Shown in pieces: positions 7,728 through 14,251 of a DNA stretch of 22,278 nt; the stretch's first letter is position 1; every line of letters begins with the position of its first letter. This stretch comes from a virus: the IMG/VR virus record IMGVR_UViG_3300045933_000037, positions 1 through 22,278 of that record. The stretch is one strand, 5' to 3'. The notes beneath the pieces are model-generated. The model did no database searches and had not been told where the DNA came from. It saw only the letters and a program-made list of their open reading frames with translations. Both the position numbers and the translations under genes were made by a program.

Positions 7728-7756
7728 AGTATCCCACAACGGAGATGGCGTGTCAA
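7728..7756 (-). promoter_or_regulatory. Strong sigma70-type promoter for the leftward operon
   Basis: Read leftward, TTGACA (7756-7751), a 17-base spacer and GATACT (7733-7728) form a near-consensus promoter. The predicted start near 7721 sits just before the AAGGAGG site of the 64-aa gene. The AT-rich stretch behind it (7751-7780) is unusual in this GC-rich sequence. A weaker rightward match, TTGCAA (7765-7770), 17 bases, CATCAT (7788-7793), lies back to back with it and could drive the regulator gene. A rough direct repeat, CAATAATTTT (7754-7763) and CAATTTAATTTT (7768-7779), is a candidate operator. Confidence 0.75.
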
Positions 7757-7791
7757 TAATTTTCTTGCAATTTAATTTTACGCGTGGCATC

Positions 7792-7992
7792 ATGGGGTCC
7801 ATGAAGATACGCCACAAGCCGCGCTATGCGATAGTGACCCTGATGAAGGCCCGCCGCGTGAGGGGTATCGACGTGGCGGCCAAGGTCGGCACCAGCCAGT
7901 CTACCTTTACCAGGGTCATTGCGCGGGACCCTCGCGTGGCCGAAGATATCCGAGAAAAGGTCTGGGCAGAGCTAGAGCGGGTGCTGGCATGA
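7792..7992 (+). CDS. Cro/CI-like helix-turn-helix regulator (66 aa)
   Basis: A small basic protein with a helix-turn-helix in GIDVAAKVGTSQSTFTRVI (about residues 25-43) and a helical C-terminus (AEDIREKVWAELERVL). It is the first rightward gene and faces the leftward operon across an 85-base AT-rich control region, the usual place for a phage regulator acting on divergent promoters. It may start at ATG 7792 or at 7801 (MKIRHKPRY), which has GGGG upstream. Its stop overlaps the next ATG (ATGA). Confidence 0.7.
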   Translation: MGSMKIRHKPRYAIVTLMKARRVRGIDVAAKVGTSQSTFTRVIARDPRVAEDIREKVWAELERVLA

Positions 7993-8294
7993 CCCCCGCC
8001 GACCGTATGGTGCCGGACGAGATGTCCGGACACGGACGCGAGCCCAAGGAAAACCCGGGCCGCGACGCCGGGATGAAATCGGCCGGCGAGGCTAACGCCC
8101 TGCGTGACGAGATTTCTCGCCTTAGTGAGGCGCTAAATCGGGAGATCCATGATCGCGGCAACCGGATTCTAGTGCGCGATTATGTGGAAATGCTCCGGGC
8201 GGCTTTGGCGGCGTGCCATCTTGTCTTCGGCAACCAACTGGCCTGGGAGACGATCCGCAAGGATCACCCGATCGTGCGGGAGGTGGAGGAGTAA
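7989..8294 (+). CDS. Hypothetical protein with central coiled coil (101 aa)
   Basis: Unrecognised. The polar, probably disordered N-terminus (about 30 residues) is followed by a helical stretch with heptad-like spacing (ANALRDEISRLSEALNREIH) and then VRDYVEMLRAALAACH. ATG at 7989 overlaps the regulator stop as ATGA. The oxygenase gene follows immediately after its TAA, and GGAGG within its last codons serves as that gene's ribosome binding site. Confidence 0.65.
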   Translation: MTPADRMVPDEMSGHGREPKENPGRDAGMKSAGEANALRDEISRLSEALNREIHDRGNRILVRDYVEMLRAALAACHLVFGNQLAWETIRKDHPIVREVEE

Positions 8295-8948
8295 ATGGCC
8301 GACATGTCCGACTTCGACACGACCTATGGCCTGCGCCATTATGGCATCATGATGCTCGGGGAACGCCTCTCCCCGCTCGTGTGCCACGACCTCCGCGTCA
8401 CGGGCCAGAAGCTCCGTAACGCCGACTACGCCCGGGTCCACGAGACCGAGAGCGGCTGGCGCATCAATATCACGCCGAGCCGCGTCGATCGCGCCAAGGC
8501 GTGGAACAGCCTCGCGACGGCAACGGGCGTGGTCGAGCGCGTCGCCCACATCGCCGATGACTTCCTCGGCCGGGGCTGGGGCATCAATCAGTACATTTGG
8601 GACTACTCGGGCGTAACGGCCGAGCCCCTGTTCCCGCTCCACGTGGATGACTTCGACAACTGCCGGGCGCTGAAGGTGTACGTGTACCTCGAGGCCTGCG
8701 ACGCCGATCAGGCCCCGCTGATCTACGACGGGACCACGGTGCCGGGGAAGATGGGCACGGTCCTGCTGTTCGACCCATCCCGCGAGCACGGGTCACAGAA
8801 CGTGCGGCGGGGCGTGCGCTACATCTACCGGGCGCATTTCGTGGAGCGGAAGTACGTGTTGCGTCACCTGCCGGAACAGTTGCCGTGGTATCTGAAGCCG
8901 GTGTCGCGGGTGATGCGAGCAGTTCACACAAAGAGGAGGAGCGAATGA
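8295..8948 (+). CDS. 2-oxoglutarate/Fe(II) dioxygenase-like protein (217 aa)
   Basis: The iron-ligand pattern H-x-D...H is seen as FPLHVDDF (His116, Asp118) and SREHGSQ (His165), with nearby arginines (171-175, RRGVR) able to bind 2-oxoglutarate. The strands between (ALKVYVYLEACDADQAP, then GTVLLFD) fit the double-stranded beta-helix of the PhyH/prolyl-hydroxylase type. The enzyme would hydroxylate a small molecule, protein, nucleic acid or sugar; the substrate cannot be read. ATG at 8295 directly follows the upstream TAA, with GGAGG in front. It is coupled to the next gene by ATGA. Confidence 0.72.
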   Translation: MADMSDFDTTYGLRHYGIMMLGERLSPLVCHDLRVTGQKLRNADYARVHETESGWRINITPSRVDRAKAWNSLATATGVVERVAHIADDFLGRGWGINQYIWDYSGVTAEPLFPLHVDDFDNCRALKVYVYLEACDADQAPLIYDGTTVPGKMGTVLLFDPSREHGSQNVRRGVRYIYRAHFVERKYVLRHLPEQLPWYLKPVSRVMRAVHTKRRSE

Positions 8949-9385
8949 AGACGGTACTCGATCAGGTTCAGAGGTTTTATCCGAAAGTGCGGAGGGTTGT
9001 GGATGGCCAGCGGCGGGTTAGGGTAACCGTGGCCACATCAGATCTCAGGGGGTCAAAGAAAAAGGCCCCAGACAACTGCGCTATGGCGCGGGCGTGTACG
9101 CGCGCATTTGCGCTCGACGGCGCCGTGATCCGTCCGTCCGTGGCGTACTTTGTACGGGGCAGGACCGCGACGCGCTACAGAGTTCCGCAGTCTATCTATC
9201 GCGAGATAGTGTCATTCGATCGCCACGGGGATTTCCGGCCCGGCGAATACCACTTGCGCCCCGTAGACCCAGCGCACAGGGTCGGTCGGCATCAGGGCGG
9301 CGCCGGGAAGAAGAACAGGGCCGCGAAGAGTCGGCGCAGCACGCCGCGCGCCTACCATCGGACACTCGGAATACGAGCGGTCTAG
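8945..9385 (+). CDS. Hypothetical basic protein (146 aa)
   Basis: ATG at 8945 overlaps the oxygenase stop (ATGA) and follows AGAGGAGG. The middle (VTVATSDLRGSKKKAPDNCAM, then GAVIRPSVAYFVRGRTATRY) alternates strands and turns, followed by VPQSIYREIVSFDRHG. The C-terminal 40 residues are very basic (GAGKKNRAAKSRRSTPR) and could contact nucleic acid. I do not recognise a family. Confidence 0.65.
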   Translation: MKTVLDQVQRFYPKVRRVVDGQRRVRVTVATSDLRGSKKKAPDNCAMARACTRAFALDGAVIRPSVAYFVRGRTATRYRVPQSIYREIVSFDRHGDFRPGEYHLRPVDPAHRVGRHQGGAGKKNRAAKSRRSTPRAYHRTLGIRAV

Positions 9386-9396
9386 TAAATAACGAA

Positions 9397-9421
9397 GGCG
9401 CCCGGTGACGAGCCGGGCGCC
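9397..9421 (+). other. GC-rich hairpin in 5' leader
   Basis: GGCGCCCGG (9397-9405) and CCGGGCGCC (9413-9421) form a perfect 9-bp stem with a 7-base loop. It lies between the 146-aa gene and the next start at 9439, in one of the few intergenic gaps of the rightward operon. No U-tract follows; instead GAGGAGGAGG, the ribosome binding site of the next gene, comes right after. It is more likely an RNA-processing, stability or translation-control hairpin than a terminator. Confidence 0.6.
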
Positions 9422-9438
9422 CGAGGAGGAGGACGACC

Positions 9439-10194
9439 ATGAACGAGCCAACTGTACCACAGGTCAAGCCGTACCCGGAAACCCTGATGCTGTTCGACCG
9501 CGCCGATGACGCGGCGATCGCCAACCGCCTAACGCGCGGGGCCATCCTGCGCGAGTACGTCTACGCCTTCAAGCAGTCCGGCCAGATGATCTACGGCCTC
9601 GGCGTGGACGGGGCCGAAGCGTGCAAGCGGGAGTTGGCGAAGACCGGCGAAGTGATCCGCGAGGATGACATCGTGCTCATGAAGGAGGATGCGGAGACGG
9701 CCTACTTCAAGGCGTTCGCGTCCCGGTGGGTCATCCGCGAGAACAAGGAAGAGAAGCGGCTCGATACCGTCGTCGAGCTCAAGCGCCAGCCGAAATTCAT
9801 CACGCGGCGCAACGGGGAGTTGGAGGCGAATCCGTTTTGGTTCGAGCAGGGTGGCAGCAAGGCCATGCGGAACGCGATCCTGAACCTCATCCCCGAGGAT
9901 ATCAAGCAGCGGGTCGTCAGGATGTATAAGGATGAGGCGAAGGTGGTCGAGATGACGCCCGAGGTCGGGGATGCGATGACGCATGAAGCCAATGCCTCGT
10001 TCAAGGAGAAGGATGAGCGGGCGGCGCTCGTCAAGCGGCTGCAGGATCGGTGGCGGGAGTTGGAACTCACGCGGTCGCAGGTCCACATGATCCTCGTAAA
10101 GCGCGGGCTGTCGAAGCTCCTGGCGACGGCGGATGCGGACTGGTCTACGGTGGACCTGGCGATCATTCAGGACCTGCTCGCGGAGGCGTCGTGA
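9439..10194 (+). CDS. Possible recombination or ssDNA-annealing phage protein (251 aa)
   Basis: The layout (EYVYAFKQSGQMIYGLGVDG, then a strand-rich region, then NPFWFEQGGSKAMRNAILN and LIPEDIKQRVV) resembles an uncharacterised phage/archaeal family with the pattern 'SKAxRNAIxxLIPE' that I associate loosely with RecT/Sak-like annealing proteins. The C-terminus (LTRSQVHMILVKRGLSKL) is helical, like a small DNA-binding or SAP-like segment. The family link is by pattern only. ATG at 9439 has a GAGGAGGAGG ribosome binding site. The stop shares a base with the next ATG (TGATG). Confidence 0.55.
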   Translation: MNEPTVPQVKPYPETLMLFDRADDAAIANRLTRGAILREYVYAFKQSGQMIYGLGVDGAEACKRELAKTGEVIREDDIVLMKEDAETAYFKAFASRWVIRENKEEKRLDTVVELKRQPKFITRRNGELEANPFWFEQGGSKAMRNAILNLIPEDIKQRVVRMYKDEAKVVEMTPEVGDAMTHEANASFKEKDERAALVKRLQDRWRELELTRSQVHMILVKRGLSKLLATADADWSTVDLAIIQDLLAEAS

Positions 10195-10286
10195 TGATCA
10201 TCCCCTCGGTCTACATCGCGCTCGCGGTCTACGGTCGGCCGAGCAATCGGTGGGCGCTCCTGTGGTCGTACCTGGTGCGGCGATGA
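10194..10286 (+). CDS. Micro-protein (30 aa)
   Basis: ATG at 10194 overlaps the upstream stop by one base (TGATG), and its TGA overlaps the next ATG (ATGA). The product starts MIIPSVYIALAVYG and ends in a basic SYLVRR, and could be membrane-associated. Its length is below normal annotation limits; the coupling on both sides is the main evidence. Confidence 0.45.
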   Translation: MIIPSVYIALAVYGRPSNRWALLWSYLVRR

Positions 10287-10390
10287 GCCCCGATCACATC
10301 ATGATCAAGATCGGGCTAACTCTCTTCGTCACTGGCTTCGTAATCTTTATCGCGTGTTTCTTGGTAGCGCTGTGGAGGGGCTTCAGATGA
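10283..10390 (+). CDS. One-helix membrane micro-protein (35 aa)
   Basis: MSPDHIMIKI is followed by a strong hydrophobic helix (GLTLFVTGFVIFIACFLVAL) and a short WRGFR tail, typical of a single-pass inner-membrane peptide. ATGA overlaps occur at both ends. It sits between the possible recombination gene and terminase, where small phage membrane proteins of unknown role are common; a holin is not excluded but is not shown. Confidence 0.6.
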   Translation: MSPDHIMIKIGLTLFVTGFVIFIACFLVALWRGFR

Positions 10391-10707
10391 CCGAATCCGA
10401 GCGCGAAGCCCGCGAGCGGAAGGTCTGGAAGCAGGAAAAGCCCGCGTGTACGTGCACGCCGGTCAATCCGAGGCACCGGGAGGGGTATAAGTGCATCACG
10501 AAGGACCAACTCGCCGCGTGGTGGCGTGCGACTTCCCGGCCGGGGCGCGTGGTGGTCTCCGACTGGGCGAAGCGCATGGCGTGGTTGTGGTTGCAGTTTG
10601 ACCAGGACCCGGAGGCGAAGCGGTTGAGCGGGCGTCAGGACCTCGGCGGCGACCGATGGGACGACGCGGCGGGGATGACGGAGATGCAAAAGGAGATGTT
10701 TCGATGA
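10387..10707 (+). CDS. Hypothetical protein upstream of terminase (106 aa)
   Basis: Start at ATG 10387 (ATGA overlap). The N-terminus is charged and helical (TESEREARERKVWKQEK), followed by CTC and a later C, then ITKDQLAAWWRATSRPGRV and DWAKRMAWLWLQFDQDPEA. The Trp-rich helical middle is distinctive, but I do not recognise the family. Position two genes before the large terminase makes a small-terminase role conceivable; it lacks an obvious helix-turn-helix, so this stays speculative. Confidence 0.62.
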   Translation: MTESEREARERKVWKQEKPACTCTPVNPRHREGYKCITKDQLAAWWRATSRPGRVVVSDWAKRMAWLWLQFDQDPEAKRLSGRQDLGGDRWDDAAGMTEMQKEMFR

Positions 10708-11201
10708 TCCTAGACGAATTCGCCGCCACGCCCGAGCGCCCAAGCGTGGCGATGTTAATTGCCCGCATCGCCGCCCTCGAAGCCGAACTCGCGGAGGCGA
10801 AGGACGAGATAATCAAACTCCGCGCAGATATTATCTGGATCGCAAAGGACCGCGACGACAACAGGCAGTGGGCCGAAGATCGGGCGACCGTTGCTGTCGA
10901 AATGGCGGATCAGCGAGATCAAGCACGGCAGGCCCTCGCGGAGCGGACGCGGGAGCTAGAGGCGTGGAAAACAAATTGTCGGGAGTATGGTGAACAGTTT
11001 GAGCGCGATGAACAGGAGCGCACCGAAGCCTGGGCGGCGATCCGGGCGCTGAGCACACCGCGCACGATTCTAGGTGGGGCCAAAGAATGCGTATGGTGTG
11101 GGTGCCGGTGGTTAGAAGGTGAGGAGCCGCCTCATGGTCGAGCCTGCCGGATTGTCGAGCACGCCCCCGCCATCGCCCGCGCCAGCCAGGGGAAGGGATG
11201 A
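10704..11201 (+). CDS. Coiled-coil protein with C-terminal zinc motif (165 aa)
   Basis: Residues about 15-110 form a long coiled coil (IARIAALEAELAEAKDEIIK onward). The C-terminus has CVWCGCRW, followed about 14 residues later by HGRAC, a plausible small zinc site. ATGA overlaps link it to both the 106-aa gene and terminase. A long coiled coil just before the large terminase would fit a small-terminase or DNA-packaging accessory, but the usual N-terminal helix-turn-helix is not visible. The function is not assigned. Confidence 0.62.
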   Translation: MILDEFAATPERPSVAMLIARIAALEAELAEAKDEIIKLRADIIWIAKDRDDNRQWAEDRATVAVEMADQRDQARQALAERTRELEAWKTNCREYGEQFERDEQERTEAWAAIRALSTPRTILGGAKECVWCGCRWLEGEEPPHGRACRIVEHAPAIARASQGKG

Positions 11202-13012
11202 AATTCCCGCTCGCCAACTTTGAAAAGTTCTGCACGGCCCTCGCCATCCCGGCCAAGGATCACTCGGGCACCTTCCGGATGAAGACGCTGTACTCCACAC
11301 AAAAGTATTTCCTCCGGGAAGTGGCGGCGGGGCTCGAGAACGACGTGCATGACTTCTTGGTGCTGAAGGGGCGCCAGCAAGGTTTGACCACAATCACCGA
11401 CGCCTTGGACCTCTACTGGCCCCAGCGCTATGAAGGCATCCAAGGAATCATGGTGGCCGATGACGACGACAACCGAGAAGTCCGACGCGACATCATCCGA
11501 AGCATGTACTACAGCGTGCAGGATGAGTCCTTTCGGCTACCAGTGCGAGTCGATAACGGCAACATGCTGGCTTGGTCGAACGGATCGCGCCTGCTTTGGT
11601 CGCAAAGCGCCACCAAGTCCAGGGGCACGAAAACCAAGCTCGGTCGAGGCAAGGGAATCTCCTACCTCCACGCCGACGAGTTCGACGCCTGGACCGACCC
11701 CCGGGCGGTGATGGGCCTGCGGGCCTCCCGCTCCGACCGCCACCCGCGACGACTCTACACTTGGGCTTCAACCGCACAGGGCCACGGCGTCCTGTGGGCC
11801 GCATGGAGGGAGCATGAGCACTCCGCTACTACACGGCGTATCTTTATCCCTGCCTGGCGGCACAGTCTCAATTACGTTGAGCACGCCAATCGCGCTGTCT
11901 GGGACATTTACGGCAGCGATCGACTTAGCGATGATGAGCGACTCTGGGTCCGTGCTGTGGCGGAAATCTATGGAGTTGAGTTACCGCCCGAATACCTCGT
12001 CTGGTACCGATGGAAGCTAGCGGAGGACATGCACGGCGACGAGGCCATGATGGCGCAGGAGCACCCGAACCTGCCCGAGGACGCCTTCCAATCCTTCGGC
12101 AACAAGTTCTTCCGGCCGGCGCTCATTCGCCAACTCCGCGCCGGGGCCGCGCAGGCACCCAAGCCGCACGGGTACAAGTACGAATGGGGGAGATGGCTAG
12201 ATGACACGCAAATCGAGAAGTGCGACCCGAGAGAAGACGGCGCCGTCACGGTCTGGGAAGAACCGGACCCGGAAGGGGTCTACATCGTCGCGTGTCATCC
12301 TGCGTATTCCTCGTCGGCTGAAGCGCCAGATGATGTCGTCCAGGTCTGGCGAGCGTATCCAGATTCACTTGTTCAGGTCGCGGAATACGTTGTACCCGGA
12401 GGTGATCTCACTGTGCGATGCGCGTGGGCGTGTTTGCATCTGGCTGGGTCATACCGACAAAATCGCCCGTTCGCAGATGTCTACTTCGTGATGGACGTGG
12501 AGATGACCGGCTTTAGCGTGCTGAACGAGATCATGCGATTCGAGCAGCGCGGGTGGGGCCAGCGGATTCAGGGTAAGCACGACCTCCAGAACATGATTGG
12601 CGCCGTGCGCCATTACTACTTCCGCCGGCCGGATTCTCTCGCCCGAGGCGTGCGCGCCGTCGAGTGGAAGTCGCAGGCCAGTTTCCGCCCCTGGCTGCTC
12701 AACCAGATCCGCGACGTGCTCGAGAACGGGCACGTGGAGATCCGCTCCCCGGAATTGATCGACGAGTTGCAGGCGATGCGGCGCGGCGAGTTGCAGGACG
12801 CGGACGTGATCACGGCGGGCGCGGGCGGGGAGTATTCGGAGTGCCGGGTGCTCGCGGCGGCGATGGCGGTGGAGCACTGGTTCACGAACGTCCAGCCGGA
12901 GATTCAGGGCCGCTTCGCGCCGAAGATGGTGAAACCCGAAGAGACCAATGTGCTCTCGGTGCTCGCGGGAAACTTCATCGGCCGCGTGATGAGGACAGGG
13001 AGAGGGATATGA
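11198..13012 (+). CDS. terL: Terminase large subunit (604 aa)
   Basis: The DNA-packaging motor. The ATPase domain has a Walker-A variant GRQQGLTT (58-65) without the canonical GK, as in many phage terminases; a Walker B strand ending YLHADE (156-161); and a coupling motif TWASTA (188-193). The C-terminal nuclease-like domain follows: YIVACHPAYSSSAEAPDD (362-379), VYFVMDVEMTG (428-438), GGEYSECRVLAAAMA (543-557). Relatives normally have Asp where His367 stands and a D-D pair where Glu547-Cys549 lie, so the nuclease centre looks altered. Length is normal. The start is coupled to the upstream gene by ATGA. Confidence 0.92.
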   Translation: MKFPLANFEKFCTALAIPAKDHSGTFRMKTLYSTQKYFLREVAAGLENDVHDFLVLKGRQQGLTTITDALDLYWPQRYEGIQGIMVADDDDNREVRRDIIRSMYYSVQDESFRLPVRVDNGNMLAWSNGSRLLWSQSATKSRGTKTKLGRGKGISYLHADEFDAWTDPRAVMGLRASRSDRHPRRLYTWASTAQGHGVLWAAWREHEHSATTRRIFIPAWRHSLNYVEHANRAVWDIYGSDRLSDDERLWVRAVAEIYGVELPPEYLVWYRWKLAEDMHGDEAMMAQEHPNLPEDAFQSFGNKFFRPALIRQLRAGAAQAPKPHGYKYEWGRWLDDTQIEKCDPREDGAVTVWEEPDPEGVYIVACHPAYSSSAEAPDDVVQVWRAYPDSLVQVAEYVVPGGDLTVRCAWACLHLAGSYRQNRPFADVYFVMDVEMTGFSVLNEIMRFEQRGWGQRIQGKHDLQNMIGAVRHYYFRRPDSLARGVRAVEWKSQASFRPWLLNQIRDVLENGHVEIRSPELIDELQAMRRGELQDADVITAGAGGEYSECRVLAAAMAVEHWFTNVQPEIQGRFAPKMVKPEETNVLSVLAGNFIGRVMRTGRGI

Positions 13013-13119
13013 TATCCACCTTGCTACACCCCCACGTCAGGATATTGGCCGGGCGCCCCGCCAAGTTCACATTGGCGAAAGCTGGTGTGTTCAACTCCCA
13101 AGGGTGTAGCAAGCTATGA
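13009..13119 (+). CDS. Micro-protein overlapping a structured element (36 aa)
   Basis: ATG at 13009 overlaps the terminase stop (ATGA) and its stop overlaps the next ATG (ATGA). That double coupling is the main reason to call it. The peptide begins MISTLLHPHVRIL and ends GVFNSQGCSKL, without recognisable features. The DNA forms a strong branched fold (see the 13020-13113 entry), so the region may be RNA rather than, or as well as, protein. Confidence 0.4.
   Translation: MISTLLHPHVRILAGRPAKFTLAKAGVFNSQGCSKL
13020..13113 (+). ncRNA. Candidate three-stem structured RNA element
   Basis: A perfect 12-bp closing stem, CTTGCTACACCC (13020-13031) with GGGTGTAGCAAG (13102-13113), encloses two hairpins. 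One is TTGGC (13045-13049) with GCCAA (13060-13064). The other is CACATTGGC (13068-13076), GAAA tetraloop (13077-13080), GCTGGTGTG (13081-13089), a 9-bp stem that includes three G-U pairs. G-U pairs with a GNRA loop point to the plus strand. The shape is that of a three-way junction, as in riboswitches, ribozymes or processing elements. I could not match it to a known class. Confidence 0.45.
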
Positions 13120-13598
13120 AACCCCACGCTGACTTCGCCTGCAACTCCAAGACGTGCAAGACCGCGAAGGGGGCCACGGTCTACGACCTCCCCGTGAATG
13201 CGACGCGGTGCCCCGTGTGCGGGACGAAAAAGATTATCCGGTTGTTCAGCCCGCCCAACATCTCGCGCGGGATCGCCAAGCGCTCGGATGCGTTCGTGGA
13301 GCCGGTCTACACGGAGAAGCGGCAGCAGAAAGACCGGGCGAAGGAGGCCAATCGCCGGAGCCCGATGCTGGCCGTGGACCCGAACGGACCAGGCGGGCTC
13401 TCGGGTGCGGTAGCGCGAGCGACCGGGCTTGCCATGCCGCCACTGGGGCCGGCCGGGGCGGCGCGGCCGACGTCGGGGATTACGGACGCCGGGCTCGCGG
13501 GAATCAAGAGCGCGGGCGCGGTGCGGGTGCCGACCGGGGAAGTCAGGCGTTGGAAGCCGTCGCCGGATGAGATCGCACAGGCGAGGAGGGAAGCGTAA
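13116..13598 (+). CDS. Zinc-ribbon protein, FmdB-like N-terminus (160 aa)
   Basis: The N-terminal 45 residues hold Cys at CNSKTCKT and CPVCG, followed by KIIRLFSPP, a zinc ribbon like that of FmdB-type putative regulators. The remainder is Pro/Gly/Ala-rich and low-complexity, ending EIAQARREA. It lies between terminase and portal in the packaging module, so a head or packaging accessory is possible. The last codons overlap a 17-base repeat (13578-13594) that recurs at 13732. ATG at 13116 is coupled by ATGA. Confidence 0.65.
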   Translation: MKPHADFACNSKTCKTAKGATVYDLPVNATRCPVCGTKKIIRLFSPPNISRGIAKRSDAFVEPVYTEKRQQKDRAKEANRRSPMLAVDPNGPGGLSGAVARATGLAMPPLGPAGAARPTSGITDAGLAGIKSAGAVRVPTGEVRRWKPSPDEIAQARREA

Positions 13599-13702
13599 TG
13601 ATGGAGTTGTGGCGACTTATGGCGTTTTTCTTCGCTGGATTCTTTACCGTAGCGGGCTTGCTTTTTTGGGCTATCGGGTTCGGCTGGGTAAAACCGCAAT
13701 GA
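13598..13702 (+). CDS. One-helix membrane micro-protein (34 aa), cassette X
   Basis: ATG at 13598 shares a base with the upstream TAA (TAATG) and follows AGGAGGG. MMELWRLMAFFF leads into a hydrophobic helix (AGFFTVAGLLFWAIGFGW) and a short KPQ tail: a single-pass membrane peptide. It is much less GC-rich than its neighbours, which hints at separate acquisition. Its stop overlaps the following remnant ORF (ATGA). Confidence 0.55.
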   Translation: MMELWRLMAFFFAGFFTVAGLLFWAIGFGWVKPQ

Positions 13703-13752
13703 GAACCCTCGACCAACTCAAGCATCTGGCGCAGGCGAGGAGGGAAGCATGA
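13699..13752 (+). pseudogene. 17-codon hybrid remnant ORF
   Basis: Encodes MRTLDQLKHLAQARREA. Its first ten residues equal the start of the gene at 13922 and its last seven equal the end of the 160-aa gene at 13116-13598, so it is a junction of two duplicated ends rather than an independent gene. It retains an ATGA overlap on each side, so ribosomes could still pass through it and keep coupling intact. Confidence 0.7.
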
Positions 13753-13925
13753 GCGGAAAGCGCGTGCTACATTGCTGGGCCGGAAACATGGATGATCTGG
13801 AGTTCGGTTCCGAGGAATGGGCTGAGGCGATGGGCAAGCCATCGGGCACTTGCATGCTAGAGAGTGGACATAGCGGGCCGCACGACTTCACGCCAGATAG
13901 CGATATCGAGGTGGAGTTTCTATGA
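13749..13925 (+). CDS. Small Cys/His protein (58 aa), cassette Y
   Basis: ATG at 13749 follows AGGAGGGAAGC and overlaps the remnant's stop; its TGA overlaps the ATG at 13922. The C-terminal CMLESGHSGPHDF matches a C-x-L-x2-GH-x-GPH motif that I associate with many small phage proteins and that probably binds a metal. An upstream Cys-Trp (LHCWAGNMDD) may contribute. The 98-aa protein at 16594-16890 has a related ending (CLRPAGHKDGH). The function is unknown. Confidence 0.6.
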   Translation: MSGKRVLHCWAGNMDDLEFGSEEWAEAMGKPSGTCMLESGHSGPHDFTPDSDIEVEFL

Positions 13926-14251
13926 GAACCCTCGACCAACTCAAGCATCTCGTTCCCAGTGGCCCCGCCCAAATCGTCCACATGGGCCTCGGCGGGCCGT
14001 ACCAACTCCAGACCCCGAAACTGGTGCTCGTCCACCACATCCAACGGCTTGAAGTCGCTGAGTATCTATGCCGCCTTTGGAATATCGCGTCAACATGGCA
14101 TACAATGGGGCCGGATGATTCTGCCGGGGGATCAGGACGACAGGAACTCGATATATCGAAATACGATCCGGGAGTGCCTACAGTCGCAGGACCGGAGGCG
14201 GGCATATTACCGGCGGCTCCGACAACTCGCGCTCCACGGAAGCGACGGTAG
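13922..14251 (+). CDS. Hypothetical protein before portal (109 aa)
   Basis: Begins in repeat B. Residues 1-62 look genuine (IVHMGLGGPYQLQTPKLVLV, then HHIQRLEVAEYLCRLWNIAS). The remainder, from about 14110, lies in a 137-base overlap with the portal gene and has shadow-like composition ending APRKRR. Either the gene truly overlaps, or it is fused to the portal and split by an indel. ATG at 13922 is coupled by ATGA to cassette Y. Confidence 0.5.
   Translation: MRTLDQLKHLVPSGPAQIVHMGLGGPYQLQTPKLVLVHHIQRLEVAEYLCRLWNIASTWHTMGPDDSAGGSGRQELDISKYDPGVPTVAGPEAGILPAAPTTRAPRKRR

Larger units (their letters stand above)
13578..13950 (+). repeat. Two interleaved direct repeats flanking alternative cassettes (A-X-B-A-Y-B)
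   Basis: Repeat A, CAGGCGAGGAGGGAAGC, occurs at 13578-13594 and 13732-13748 (17 identical bases) and carries a ribosome binding site. Repeat B, 29 identical bases starting ATGAGAACCCTCGACC, occurs at 13699-13727 and 13922-13950. The second copy of B is the start of the gene before the portal. Between A and B lie two different small genes, X (13598-13702) and Y (13749-13925). This layout suggests a duplication or recombination joining two alternative cassettes. Confidence 0.9.

Noticed and set aside
9397-9421. Intrinsic terminator
   Set aside because: The hairpin is strong, but a purine-rich ribosome binding site rather than a U-tract follows.
13020-13113. MITE-like insertion with 12-bp terminal inverted repeats
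   Set aside because: No target-site duplication flanks the arms, and the internal GNRA hairpin with G-U pairs fits an RNA fold better.
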